From Neocallimastix lanati (nom. inval.) (Eukaryota > Neocallimastigomycota > Neocallimastigomycetes > Neocallimastigales > Neocallimastigaceae), in NCBI GenBank assembly GCA_016946835.1, contig JACVTC010000166.1, positions 1-64,000 of the forward strand: DNA of 64,000 nucleotides, given 5' to 3'. This document shows positions 34,403 through 45,689 of the stretch, piece by piece. The notes beneath the pieces are model-generated. The model was not told where the DNA came from, did no database searches, and saw only the letters and a program-made list of their open reading frames with translations. Position 1 is the stretch's first letter, and the number at the start of each line of letters is the position of its first letter. The position numbers were made by a program, and so were the translations under genes.

Positions 34403-36100
34403 AATTATATTATTTATTTCATTTTATGAATATGAATTATCCATAAAAGGTTATGCTTTAATTAAAGATTTAATTACTATTGATCTAAACTTTTCCACGA
34501 GGAAAATATTCTTATTAAATATTTAATTTATTTATTTTAATAAATTTATATATTAATATTATATGTGTTTATATATATTTATAATTAAGTATTTTTATAA
34601 TATTAAATATATTTTAAATTAAATAAATATAAAGTAGCATATAATAATTAATAATTAATAATAAATAATAATTAAATAATTAAATAAATTAACAATATAT
34701 CAATTATAATATTATAATTAAATAAAAATATAATATATAATATATAATATATAATATAATATATAATATAAAAAAATAAATAATATATAATATAAAAAAA
34801 ATAATTATAAAAATAAAAAATTTAATTTTTATAAAAAATAATTTATAAAAATAATTAAAAGAAATAATTATTTATAAATTGATTTATTAAATTAATGAGA
34901 TAAATAAAAATAAAATAATTGAATAAACAAATAAATAAAAAAAAATATAAATACAACTGAAATATTTGTTATAAATTAAAAATATTTTTTTTTAATATAT
35001 TTTTATTATTTAATTTTCATTTTTTTTTATTAACTTTTATTATTTAATATTTTTTTTTATTTAATTTTTTTTATGTATTTTTATTTATAATTTTATTTTT
35101 TTATTATTATTTTTTATATTTTAATTTTTTGTTTCTTATTATGTTACATAGCGTTATTTTTTTTATATATTTATATTTTTTAAATTTGTATTATTTATAT
35201 CTCTTATATATATAATATTATTGTATTTTTATAAATAATTTTTATTTCATTTTATTATTTATTCTTAAAAAGGCACTTTTTTTTTATTTTATTTTATTTT
35301 TTTTTTAAAAAAAAAATATTAAATCTATGAAACTATTCTTTCTTATTAATGATAATTGTCATACCTACATAGTTTTATTTTTTTTTTTAGAAAAAAAATT
35401 ATTTTTTGTTTAAAAAAAATGTAAATAAAGTAATAAATAAAAATCAAAAATTGAATTGAAATTAATTTAAAAAAATGAAAGTTAAAACAAAATTAAAATT
35501 AAGATGATACTAAAAAAAAAAATTTTTAATTTTTAATTTTCAATTTTTCATTTATGTAATTATTATTCTTTTTGGACCTCTTTTTTTGATTTTAAAGAAA
35601 AGATGATAAGGAAATGAAAGACGAAAAAAGATTAAAATAAATAATTCTTTTTTTTTTTTTTTTTTTGTAATTTCAAGAATTGAAAGAAAAAAAATCCATT
35701 AAAAAATAAATTCATAAAAAAAAAAAGTAGAAAAAATAATACAAACAATATAAACAAAAGGAAGTAAATATAAAAATAAAAATATATTGTATTTACAAAT
35801 AAAAATAAAAATAAAAATAAATTAAACTTATTTAAAAAAATATATTATATTAAATAAAAATAAAAATCAACCAAAGGAAAAAAAAATATAAATATAAATA
35901 ATATTTAAAATTTAAAAATTAAAAATTAAAAAAAAATCAATAAAATAAAAAAAAAAATTATTTGTTATTCATTATGATTTATATTTATAAAATTATTTAT
36001 CATTTATTTTCACTTTCTAATAATTTATATCGCTTTAATAATTTAAATCCTAATTATTGTATCAAAATATCTAAGCAAATAATCAACTCTATTTCTTATA
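34403..36100. other. AT-rich intergenic region
   Basis: Only A/T-rich simple sequence (ATAATAT arrays near 34725-34795, T-runs at 35640-35660). A short open stretch at about 34403-34525 contains KGYALIKDLITIDLNFS but has no recognisable family, and I do not call it a gene. Confidence 0.6.
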
Positions 36101-37130
36101 AAAATATTAATAAATAAAATTTAACGAAGACTGTAAGCCATAAAATATTGATGTTTTTTTACTTATATGGTATTATGGAGTTTGTTAATACATTTTTAAT
36201 ATATACATATCAAGTATATGACCAACAATAAATCTGTACAATCTTAAATAAAATATCATCACGGTATATTCAAAATCTCCATATTTTGGTAAGGAAGGCG
36301 GTTTTGAATTCATTACCTTCACGTATTCTAATAAGGTTATAAGCACTTTCGTAAATCGAGCTTACTAAAAATTTTCGAACCTTTCATTGCTTTGAAAAAA
36401 CAATCTCGAACTTCTCCTGTAGGGTTGTCCTGCCCGAAGTGGTCTGAGAAGATTATCTCTGGCTGAAGCGGTACCTAGAATTTTCCGTAGGGTCGTTGTT
36501 CCACTTCTGACTCAATTATTTTCTGGCCAAATTTTCTCATAAGATTTCCGGAGGGTAGTCCAGTTAGTTCTGGCTGAGAATAATCTTCGCTGGTTAAACT
36601 TTCTCCTATTCAATTTCCGTAGGGTAGTCTTGGTGGTCCTGGTTTGGAATAATCTACTCTGGCAGAATTTTCTCCTATCAGATTTCCGGAAGGTTGCACG
36701 CATTTTGTCATTTGTTACAATAGAATTATTGGTTTAATTAGAAGCTACTATGACTTTTGTGGTTATTCTTTAAAATTTATACTTTCATTAGTAGCAACGG
36801 TCATTAAGCATGTATTGTCTTCCGTAGGGTAGTCTAGGCGGTCTCTTCCCAGGCAGACTATCTTTGTGGTTCTTTTTCCTTGGTCATCGTAACGATAGAG
36901 CTTATGCTCTCAGGAAGTTTAGTCCTAAGAGCATTGTGTGTTCAAAATGTTCTACTATATTAAAGCAGGTAATAAATATGAATGATTTATCTATTTTGTG
37001 GTGAGAGATCTTAACAATAAAAGGAATATTGATACTGATTATTGTACGTAGGGTTGGCTCAATTACAATTACCTTGACTGAAGTAAACTTCTCTTTTATG
37101 ATAATCATAACTTCCTAAACCAATAGATCA
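36100..37130 (-). pseudogene. Ty3/gypsy fragment: protease end, repeat linker, RT start
   Basis: Minus-strand reading from 37108 gives a retropepsin-like C-terminal part (IPFIVKISHHKIDKSF ... HTMLLGLNFLRA, like the LG-D/N-FL motif that ends gypsy proteases). From about 36370 it gives an RT segment (ESAYNLIRIREGNEFKTAFL, then after a frameshift YGDFEYTVMIFYL), matching the gypsy pattern L-AYN-IRI-EGDE-KTAF-T-YG-FEY-VMPFGL. Between them lie the repeats annotated separately. The catalytic YxDD region was not found. It is a dead fragment of an element of the same class as, but not contiguous with, the one at 45.7-48.8 kb. Confidence 0.7.
36400..36860 (-). repeat. GC-richer minisatellite inside the gypsy fragment
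   Basis: Units centred on TTTCCGTAGGGTAGTC recur with TTCCG at 36483, 36546, 36615 and 36684 (spacings 63, 69 and 69 nt, all multiples of three), with outlying copies at about 36416 and 36820. On the minus strand, 36512-36703 translates to basic 23-residue repeats of the form TTLRKLNRRKFNQRRLFSAR. Confidence 0.75.
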
Positions 37131-38558
37131 ATTGAAATCTAATTCCGTTATAGACAAAAATTATTTTAAATTTGATTTTTATTATTAAAACAAATATTAG
37201 GAATATTAATAATTAGAAACAAAAAATGGAAATATTGAGATTTCATGCTAAATTATATTCATTAGAAAGTATCGACTACAATACATATTAATTTCAAATT
37301 AATTAGACTAATAGGAGATGAGATATTGGACTTTAAAGAAAATTAATTATAAAAAATGATTTAATTAATTATAAAAAGACCCTAAATAATTAATTAATAA
37401 TTTATAGAGATAAAATCTTTACCTTGAATTTTATATTACTAATTTTTATAAACAAATATTAATAATTAAAAATACAGATTTAGTAATTAGTAATATTTTA
37501 TAATATATTAATAAGTCAATAAATTTTAGATAGATTATTATAATATTATTCTATAATTTCTAAAAGATTCTAAATAATTCTAATGATTTCAAAAAGCGAC
37601 TTATAATTAGTTTTAATATTTTAATTCATTTTATTTTTATTTTATTTTATTTTATATTATTTTAGTATTAAATTATTTTAGTATTAAATTGTTTATGAAT
37701 AATTATATAGTAATTTTATTAAAAAGTTTTTATTAATATTAGTTTATTATTATTAAATTTTATATAATTTATATTCATGTATGAATATATTAAAATTAAA
37801 TGTATTATTTAACTAAATTGTTAATTATTATTTAAGATTAACATAAAATGTATTTAAAATTTCATCCTTTAAAATCTTTATAAGATTATTAATCCTAAAA
37901 TGTAATCTATAATGTTAATGTTAATTATAACAATAATATTTCTTAATATTAATCTTAGTAAAAATTATTAATAAAATATATTAAATAAAGTTCAAATAAA
38001 GCATAAATATTTAATTATTGTATAACTAACACTAAAATAGATTACAATAACTTCACGATAAAATTTTGTTTTATTAAATTTTTTATTAAAAATCTTCTTT
38101 CTTAATGTTTAATAATTAATAATAGTTAATAACAATTACATCAAAAAAAAAAAAAGTGAAAAGTATCTTCTATTTATGCTTTTCCTAAATACATTAATAA
38201 TAAATTATTTTATTTAAATTACATATATTCTAATATAAAATATCCTAATGAATTTTATTAAATAATAATCACATCTTTACAATTATTGAATTTCTTAATT
38301 AATATTGCATTGCTAATTATTTAAATTTAACTAATTGTTATAATTAATATCAACATCTTGATCTGACCAGTTTAACTCAAATTGAGAATCTTTACGCTAC
38401 TCAATCTGTAACCTTTCTCAAACCCCGAAAAACTTAACAAGGATTCAGATGCCAGACTAATCTCAAAAAAAGCTAACCTATAGTAAGCAATTTTTTTAAT
38501 TAATTTATTTAATATAAATTATATTTTATTAATTATTTGGTATAAAATTTCAATAGGT
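37131..38558. other. AT-rich region left of copia B
   Basis: Mostly A/T-rich. A less AT-rich patch at about 38350-38490 could encode DLTSLTQIENLYATQSVTFL on the plus strand, but it ends in stops and matches nothing I recognise. Confidence 0.5.
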
Positions 38559-38563
38559 GATAA

Positions 38564-38851
38564 TGTTAATAAACACACAATTAAGAGACACACAATATTA
38601 AGATAATATTATAATTATGTTTAAGTAAAGATGTTTTATATTCTTTATTATATATTAATATTTATTATTATAAATATATATAATTAAGTATGTATGATCA
38701 TATATATATATTAAGGTTTTTTATTGTTAAAGAGATAAAAAAAAAATTAGGATTATTTTTTAAGCACGTTTTATAGTATTTCGAGTATTTTGTATTTGTA
38801 AAATATTGGATAATCATAGATTAAATTTTATATTAAAATATATTTTTAACA
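38564..38851 (-). repeat. 3' LTR of copia B
   Basis: 288 nt, TG...CA termini on the minus strand (TGTTAAAAATATA to TTTATTAACA). It abuts the purine-rich GGGTGAA tract. Confidence 0.95.
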
Positions 38852-38866
38852 TTCACCCTAAAATCT
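38852..38866 (-). promoter_or_regulatory. polypurine tract of copia B
   Basis: The minus strand reads ATTTTAGGGTGAA immediately before the 3' LTR. It resembles the TTTTAGGAGGAA of family A and is the expected plus-strand primer. Confidence 0.65.
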
Positions 38867-39008
38867 AGCTTCAAAAAAAAAACTTAATACAAAGAAAAAA
38901 TGAAGGTAGATTTTGAAAAATTATACTACTTTTAATTTGATTTGGAGAGCTTTCTAAAAAAAAACTTATTATATATAAGAAAAAAAAGATAGCACATTTT
39001 ACACTATA

Positions 39009-42000
39009 TTATTCAATTTTAGTAAGAAGGGAAATTCTAAATTTATCCATTAAAGTATTGTTTAAGTATTTCGTGAATCCGTCGGCTAAATTTTCTTTAG
39101 TGTTTATGTAATTCAATTTGATTAATCCTTTATTAACAAGATCTCTAATATGATGATACCGAATATCAATGTGTTTCGACTTGGGATTAATTGACTGATT
39201 CTCACTATTATATATTGTTGCTTTATTGTCGACGAAAATTTTTACATTATTAATTTTTATTCCAAGTTCGTTTAATAAATTCTTATACCATAATGAATGC
39301 TTTGCGCATTCGCTCAAACTATAATATTCAGCTTCAGCCGTTGAGGTAGATACGCAATGTTGCAATTTCGAGAACCAACTGGTTGGCGTTCTTCCCATCA
39401 TCATCAGGAATCCTGAAGTAGATTTTCTTGTGATTGAGTCTCCAGCGAAATCTGCGTCTACATAAACCTTAAGGTTAATACCTTTTTCAATTTTTATACC
39501 ATAGTTTTTTGTGTACATTAAGTATCTGAATATTTTAAGAACATTATTCCAATCCTCTAAGTTAGGGTTATTGGATTTTCTTGCTGCTCTGCTCACAGCA
39601 AATAGGATATCAGGTCGGGTACAAATAGCAAGATACAATAGGTTCCCAATGGCACTTCGGTATTTCGTTTCATTAAATTTTATGCATTTCAATTTATTGT
39701 TTTCCACTGGTATTAAATTTTTCGATGGTGTAAGTTTATTAATTTCATATTTGAATAATATATCGTTAATATATCTTATTTGATGTAAAATATAGCCATT
39801 TCTGATCTTATTAAATTTAATTCCTATAACGAATTCTACATTACCTATATCTTTAATATTAAATTTTCTTTTTATTGAATCTTTTACAATTTTGATTTCA
39901 TGATCTGTTCCCGCAATTAATATATCATCTACGTATACCGACAAAATGCATATTATTTTATTATTCCTATCTGTCTTAATATAAACGCAAGGTTCACTCT
40001 TAGTTCTTCTAAAATTTAATTTAAGAAGCTCATTATTCAATTTTTCGTTCCATTCTTTTCCAGCTTGCTTTAAGCCATAAAGGGCTTTTTTAAGCTTCCA
40101 AAAACATTTATTGAATGAATGATGACCTTCAGGAGATTTCATATATATATCTTCTTTTAAATCTGCATTAAGGTATGCAGAGTTAATGTCTATTTGTTCG
40201 ATATTAAAATTATGCTGAACAGCTATTGCTGTGATAATCCTTATTGTATCTTGTTTTAAAGTTGGAGCAAACGTTTCCTTGAAATCAATTCCATACTGCT
40301 GCGTATAACCTTTCGCAACTAATCTTGCTTTTCTTTTTATTATATTACCGTTTGAGTCTCTTTTATATTTAAATACCCAACGTGATGATATAACGTTAGA
40401 TCCTTCTGGAACTGAATTTACAATCTGAAAAACATTTAGCTTTTCCATATTTTTTAATTCTTCATTTACGGCTTCCATCCATTGCTCTTTATCTTTAAGG
40501 ATAAATATATCTTTAAAGTTATATGGTTCTCTGAATATATTGTTTTCTTCATTTAATTTTGATATATTCTTTTCACTATATTTTATTCTTTTGTTTGATG
40601 CTTTTGCTTCATAATTAATGTTTCCTTTATTTGTATTATTGTTTGTTGTATTGTGTTGATAGTGGGATATTTCAATTTTATTGTTATTAGTATTGTTTAA
40701 TTTATTTACGTAATTAATTGTACTTTCCATATTAGATTCTTCAGTTGTATTTTTATTAGGAATATTATCATTATTTTTATTAAGATTATTGGTAATATTA
40801 TTGTCATTAAATTCATTATTTCTATAGTTTCTTGTATTAGTGTTGCAAATATTATTGTTGTTTAATTTATTATTATTATTGATTGATGAATCATTGATAT
40901 AGATATTACTTTTATTATTAGCGTTATTTTTATTGTTATTATTGAAAGTATTATTACTAGTATTGTTAATGTTGTTTTCATTATTGATGTTGATATTATT
41001 TGAAGTAATGTTGTCATTTCCTGAATTATTATTATCTTCTGGATTATCATTTTTATTTTGTTTTTGTTTTTTATAAGTTTTATGTTTATTTTTATTTCTT
41101 AAAATATTGCTATTATATTGTGAATCGTTAATATTATTATAGTTGTTTTGATAGTTGTGATTGTTGTTGTTGTATTTTTGATAATTATAATTGTTATAAT
41201 TATTGTTTGAAAAATTTTTGACAGAGTAATCATTCACCCTGAATTCGTTATTGGAATTATAGTTTAGTAAGACTGAATTTCCAGGATCGTTTTCAAAAAA
41301 TTGGACAGTTCGAGATAGCACGATTTTATTGTTGGTTAAATCAAGGATTTTATAAGATGATGGGTTATTGCAATATCCTAAGAAAATTCCAGGGTGTGAA
41401 TTATTATCAAATTTGGATCGTAGTTCTTTTGGTATAAAGAAAAATACTCTGCATCCAAAAACTCTAAATATGCTGTAATCAACAGGTTTATTATATAGAA
41501 TCTCAAATGGTACTTTATTGTTTATACCCTGATGGGGTAAACGATTGTGAATAAAATTTACTGTATCAACAGCAAATTCCCAAAAATTATGAGAAAGTTT
41601 TGATTCATTTAGTAGAGCTTTTGCGGAAGATATAAGTATGCTGTTGAATCGTTCAGCTTTCCCGTTTTGGGCTGGATTATATGGTATAGTGTATTGATGT
41701 ATTATACCATTATTTTGACAGAATATTTTGAAATTATTATTAAAAAATTCCCTTCCATTATCTGATCGAATATTTTTGATTTTAATGCTGAATGTGTTTA
41801 AAACTTCTTTGTACCAAATAATGAATTTATTAAATGTTTCATTTTTATGTTGTAGGAATAAGACCCAGCCATATCTAGAAAAGTCATCCAGGATTGTGAG
41901 GAAGTATATATTCTTATTTAAGGATGGCAATACAGGGCCCACTAAATCAAGATGTATAAGTTCGAAAATGTGTTTTGTTTTATTAATTGATCTTTTGAAA

Positions 42001-43718
42001 GGTTTGTTCCTTAATTTTGAATTGGAACATATTTGACATTTGTGATTTGTATTTGTATTAGTATTTTTTAAATTATCTTTTATTTTAGTAATGTCGAAAT
42101 GACCCAGGCGTCTATGCCAAAGATCAAAATCTTGTTTATTGTTGATATGTGTTGAATTAATTTCATTTAAATTTTCGAAATTATTGTTCTTATGAAAAAT
42201 GGATGGTGCTTTTGATAAATATATTTTAAATATATTTTTATTGTCTGCTGCTGATTGATATATTCTATTACCTTTGTCGTCATAGATGATTGCGATTTGT
42301 GAGTTTTTATAGTTATTGAAAACAATTTTATAATTTTGTGTTATTAATTGATTAATTGATATTAAATTTTTCTTGATAAATTTAGAATAATGAACGTTCT
42401 TTAAAATAAATTTATGATTGTTTATATATGCATTGAAATCACCAATGTAGTTAGCATATGTTTCCTTTCCATTGGCAAGAGATATTTTTATTTTTTCTTT
42501 TCTGATGTTTGATAATATATTAATGTTATTTGTTACATTAATTGAGGCACCGGAATCCAGAATCCATTGTGTAATATTATTATTGTTGCTTCTTATATCA
42601 ATTTTTGTTGGCTTGTTAATCTCTAAACTGTTTAATTCAAAACAGTTGTCTGAGTTATAATCTCTTGAGAAGTCTTCTTGGTAGTTTTCATTATAATCCT
42701 TTTTATCGTTTAATAGATATGCATGACCTTCTCTTGGTTTTTCTTTGTTGAATTTTTTTGTATTACCTTTTCTTTTATATTGTTTGTTGTTTCTTTTGTT
42801 TTTATTGAATTTGTTTTTTAAGCAGTCTTTTCGGTAGTGTCCGAACTTTCCACAAAGGTAGCATTTTCCATTTTTTCTTTTCTTGTATTTTATTTTCTTA
42901 GGTTTAGAGATTTTTCGTCCATTTTCTAAACTAAATATATTCTTCGGATTTTGTTCGATTAAAGCTGTTTCCCTGATATTGGAGAAAACAATATCTGGTA
43001 TTATCCTTTTGACATAGTCGCAGCATTTTGTCCAATTATTATTGTATTGGAAAACATTAATGAATCTAATGTTTTCAGGGAGAGCTCGATTTAAAATACC
43101 GACCTTAACATTGTCATTAATATCGGAGTCTATTCTTTCCAATTCATCCAGGAGATTTTGTAAGACAGCTAAGAAAATATGGACATCATCTTCTAAATTA
43201 TATTTCAATTTATTGATTTTGTCTTTCAGGACCATTTTTCTTTGTTCAGGTCCTATGGTAAAAGACTTGTTAAGTAGTTCCCATAATTGGAAGGCCGTTT
43301 TGCTTTGACTTTCCAATATTTTCTTGGTGTTCTCACCAAGATTATTTGTTATGATCCATTTTACTAATATGTCATTTTTAATATCTTTTTCGCTTGTTCC
43401 GATTTCGTACACGAGGGAATTATCGAATTTATCAATCGTATATTTTTCAATGCTTTCTGTTATATCTCTCCTTCTTATCTTTTTCATTTTTTCATGACTT
43501 ATGTAGTCATCGAGGTTATTAATACAAAGGAGATAAAGGATATTTGTTTTCCAGTTAACAAAGTTATCTGTTGTCAATTCCGTAATATTGTTAAAGTTTT
43601 CACTGTAGTTAAAAGTGAACCCCTTTTGTGTGGGTTCATATTCACTGATGTTTATTATTTGGTCTTGGGTAGAATTGATACTATTTCTAGAATTACTTCT
43701 TAAGTTATTTCTGTTCAT
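39009..43718 (-). CDS. copia B Gag-Pol polyprotein
   Basis: 1,569 residues in one uninterrupted frame. Gag with FNYSENFN near the N-terminus, zinc knuckle CYLCGKFGHYRKDC, retropepsin WILDSGASINVT, GAG-pre-integrase LWHRRLGHFD ... CQICSNSK, and integrase with D/D/E in IHLDLVGP, IRSDNGREF and NGKAERF. An Asn-rich linker of more than 170 residues leads to RT (SSRWVFKYKRDSNGNIIKRK, KETFAPTLKQD, YVDDILIAG) and RNase H (YVDADFAGD, STAEAEYYSL, DIRYHHIRD, NLADGFTK). All catalytic positions are present, so with its young LTRs it is probably active. It is encoded opposite to A2. Confidence 0.96.
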   Translation of the reverse strand: MNRNNLRSNSRNSINSTQDQIINISEYEPTQKGFTFNYSENFNNITELTTDNFVNWKTNILYLLCINNLDDYISHEKMKKIRRRDITESIEKYTIDKFDNSLVYEIGTSEKDIKNDILVKWIITNNLGENTKKILESQSKTAFQLWELLNKSFTIGPEQRKMVLKDKINKLKYNLEDDVHIFLAVLQNLLDELERIDSDINDNVKVGILNRALPENIRFINVFQYNNNWTKCCDYVKRIIPDIVFSNIRETALIEQNPKNIFSLENGRKISKPKKIKYKKRKNGKCYLCGKFGHYRKDCLKNKFNKNKRNNKQYKRKGNTKKFNKEKPREGHAYLLNDKKDYNENYQEDFSRDYNSDNCFELNSLEINKPTKIDIRSNNNNITQWILDSGASINVTNNINILSNIRKEKIKISLANGKETYANYIGDFNAYINNHKFILKNVHYSKFIKKNLISINQLITQNYKIVFNNYKNSQIAIIYDDKGNRIYQSAADNKNIFKIYLSKAPSIFHKNNNFENLNEINSTHINNKQDFDLWHRRLGHFDITKIKDNLKNTNTNTNHKCQICSNSKLRNKPFKRSINKTKHIFELIHLDLVGPVLPSLNKNIYFLTILDDFSRYGWVLFLQHKNETFNKFIIWYKEVLNTFSIKIKNIRSDNGREFFNNNFKIFCQNNGIIHQYTIPYNPAQNGKAERFNSILISSAKALLNESKLSHNFWEFAVDTVNFIHNRLPHQGINNKVPFEILYNKPVDYSIFRVFGCRVFFFIPKELRSKFDNNSHPGIFLGYCNNPSSYKILDLTNNKIVLSRTVQFFENDPGNSVLLNYNSNNEFRVNDYSVKNFSNNNYNNYNYQKYNNNNHNYQNNYNNINDSQYNSNILRNKNKHKTYKKQKQNKNDNPEDNNNSGNDNITSNNININNENNINNTSNNTFNNNNKNNANNKSNIYINDSSINNNNKLNNNNICNTNTRNYRNNEFNDNNITNNLNKNNDNIPNKNTTEESNMESTINYVNKLNNTNNNKIEISHYQHNTTNNNTNKGNINYEAKASNKRIKYSEKNISKLNEENNIFREPYNFKDIFILKDKEQWMEAVNEELKNMEKLNVFQIVNSVPEGSNVISSRWVFKYKRDSNGNIIKRKARLVAKGYTQQYGIDFKETFAPTLKQDTIRIITAIAVQHNFNIEQIDINSAYLNADLKEDIYMKSPEGHHSFNKCFWKLKKALYGLKQAGKEWNEKLNNELLKLNFRRTKSEPCVYIKTDRNNKIICILSVYVDDILIAGTDHEIKIVKDSIKRKFNIKDIGNVEFVIGIKFNKIRNGYILHQIRYINDILFKYEINKLTPSKNLIPVENNKLKCIKFNETKYRSAIGNLLYLAICTRPDILFAVSRAARKSNNPNLEDWNNVLKIFRYLMYTKNYGIKIEKGINLKVYVDADFAGDSITRKSTSGFLMMMGRTPTSWFSKLQHCVSTSTAEAEYYSLSECAKHSLWYKNLLNELGIKINNVKIFVDNKATIYNSENQSINPKSKHIDIRYHHIRDLVNKGLIKLNYINTKENLADGFTKYLNNTLMDKFRISLLTKIE

Positions 43719-45187
43719 GTTAGTTTAATTCCGAAAAAAAAATGTTATTATGAATTATAATTGCTTATTAATTATTTTATTACTTTCTTTAAATAATTTT
43801 GAAGAGTAAAAAAAATATAATTTGAGTTTATTTATATTTCTAAAAAGTACTATTTGAATTCATAAAATATCAATTTTGTTTTAAAAAAAAAATATTGGTT
43901 ATTATTATTAGAAACATGATTTATTTCAATATTTTGTTTGGTTGATGATTTATTAAATTAATATATATAATTGGAACGTTAAGAAAAATTTTTATTTATA
44001 TATGAAGTGATTAATCAGATGACATCTGTATATTTTGTTTATATTAAACATGATCAATATATTATCAATAAATTAATATTAATAAAATTGTATTGTCGTT
44101 ATTATTTTATTAATAATTTCTTTGTTATGGTATTGATCATTTGTTTATTTTAATTATGAAAAAATAGTTATTTGATTGTCATGTTTATATTTTATTATTA
44201 TTGTTAGTTTATATTAAAAAATCTAACTATTGGTGAGTTGTTTATAAAAATATTTTAAATTTTTATTATGATATTTGTTTATATTAAAAGTGATTTATTT
44301 ATTTTGTGATTTGACCAATTTTATATTATTATTTATTTATTGTATAACCTTTAATTTGAATTATGTTTATTTATATTTTAACTTATTGTATTTTGTAGAG
44401 TTAGTATTATTGACGTTTTATTTATTATTATTTTTATATGAATGTCTGACATTATAATTTTAAAATTAGTTTATAGAAAAGAAATTGACTTTATTATTAT
44501 ATTTTTTTAGTATTCAGCTTATATACTTTATAGCTGACTTAATTTTATTTAATTTATTATAAATTACATGGCTGACCTTTTAAATAATTTATTGATATTC
44601 AGCTCATGTCTTTGATAGCTGACTTTTTATTCAGCTTATGAATTAAATAGCTGACTTAATAATTGTGCTCAGCCTATGTATTTGATGGCTGACTTTTTAT
44701 TTTTATTCAGCTTATAAATTAAATAGCTGACTTTATTAAGTTATAGTACTCAGCTTATACTTTTGATAGCTGACATCTTATCTTCTTATTCAGCTTATAG
44801 CTTAAATAGCTGACTCTACTGATTATAGTATTCAGCTTATATTTTTGATAGCTGACTCTTTTTATCTTTTATTCAGCTTATAAGTTTTTGATTTTACTGT
44901 CAATTTCTATTTAAATTTTTAAAACTATAATTTAATATTATTTTTGATTAATCGGCTCCTTATATTATCTTATTATTTTAATAACTCGTATGAAATTATT
45001 TTTTAATGTTTTTGTTTAGAATTGGATATTTTGTTGAATTATTATTATTTTATATGTTATTATTAATTTTATTTTATTTATTATTATTTAAAATAAATGA
45101 AAAAAAAAATAAATTAGTGTGAATTTATATTTATTTGTCTTAAATAAGTATATATATTACTGTAGCTATTAATACTTAACTTTCATT
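43719..45187 (-). other. 5' leader of copia B
   Basis: About 1.5 kb of AT-rich non-coding sequence between the primer site and the Gag ATG, holding the hairpin array at 44510-44890. Short open frames on the plus strand here look like chance. An equally long leader (about 1.2 kb) is present in A2. Confidence 0.7.
44510..44890 (-). repeat. family-B leader array: about nine imperfect hairpin units
   Basis: In the element's sense each unit reads GTCAGCTAT, then 8-12 A/T bases, then ATAAGCTGAATA. Units recur about every 35-45 nt. The loops alternate between a TTTGATAGCTGAC form and an AATTAAATAGCTGAC form (plus-strand reading), suggesting spread as dimers. AGCTTAT and ATAGCT can pair. Confidence 0.85.
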
Positions 45188-45221
45188 CTATCTCAATCGG
45201 TTGAGATTGAGACTCTTAATC
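45188..45221 (-). promoter_or_regulatory. primer-binding site complementary to tRNA-Lys(CUU) 5' half
   Basis: Directly after the 5' LTR the minus strand starts GATTAAGAGTCTCA. The complement (plus strand 45188-45221) aligns without gaps to a tRNA-Lys(CUU) 5' half: a D-arm-like part TCTCAATCGGTTGAGA followed by TTGAGACTCTTAATC, the anticodon arm with anticodon CTT. Confidence 0.82.
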
Positions 45222-45509
45222 TGTTAATAAACACACAATTAAGAGACACACAATATTAAGATAATATTATAATTATGTTTAAGTAAAGATGTTTTATATT
45301 CTTTATTATATATTAATATTTATTATTATAAATATATATAATTAAGTATGTATGATCGTATATATATATTAAGGTTTTTTATTGTTAAAGAGATAAAAAA
45401 AAAATTAGGATTATTTTTTAAGCACGTTTTATAGTATTTCGAGTATTTTGTATTTGTAAAATATTGGATAATCATAGATTAAATTTTATATTAAAATATA
45501 TTTTTAACA
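45222..45509 (-). repeat. 5' LTR of copia B
   Basis: 288 nt, one visible base different from the 3' LTR, and flanked by GATAA. Confidence 0.95.
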
Positions 45510-45689
45510 GATAATAATAAAAATACATTGATATTAATAAAGTTACCTGAATATTAATAAAATATATGAAAATTAATAATATATAATAATAAAGTTTACT
45601 GATATTGATAAGAATAAATTTAATATTAATATAGAATTTGAAGTATAATAATAAGTAATAATAATATTAAAAATTTATTTTCCAAGTTT

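Larger units (their letters stand above)
27950..34407 (+). mobile_element. complete Ty1/copia retrotransposon A2 with AATTA target duplication
   Basis: The element runs 27955-34402 between direct repeats AATTA at 27950-27954 and 34403-34407. The two LTRs differ visibly only in the length of one A-run, which indicates a recent insertion. Order: LTR, primer site, 1.2-kb leader with hairpin repeats and poly-A tracts, one Gag-Pol frame, hairpin and polypurine tract, LTR. All parts needed for retrotransposition appear intact. Confidence 0.96.
38559..45514 (-). mobile_element. complete Ty1/copia retrotransposon B with GATAA target duplication
   Basis: The element runs 38564-45509 on the minus strand between GATAA repeats at 38559-38563 and 45510-45514. 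Both LTRs are 288 nt and show one visible substitution (A/G in the GTATGATC[A/G]TATATA part), so it is a young insertion. It is a different family from A: its LTR sequence is unrelated, its Gag-Pol clearly diverged, and its leader repeats differ. Confidence 0.96.

Noticed and set aside
44510-44890. CRISPR array or satellite DNA
   Set aside because: The window is eukaryotic, spacers are not unique sequences of constant length, and the array lies inside a copia leader.
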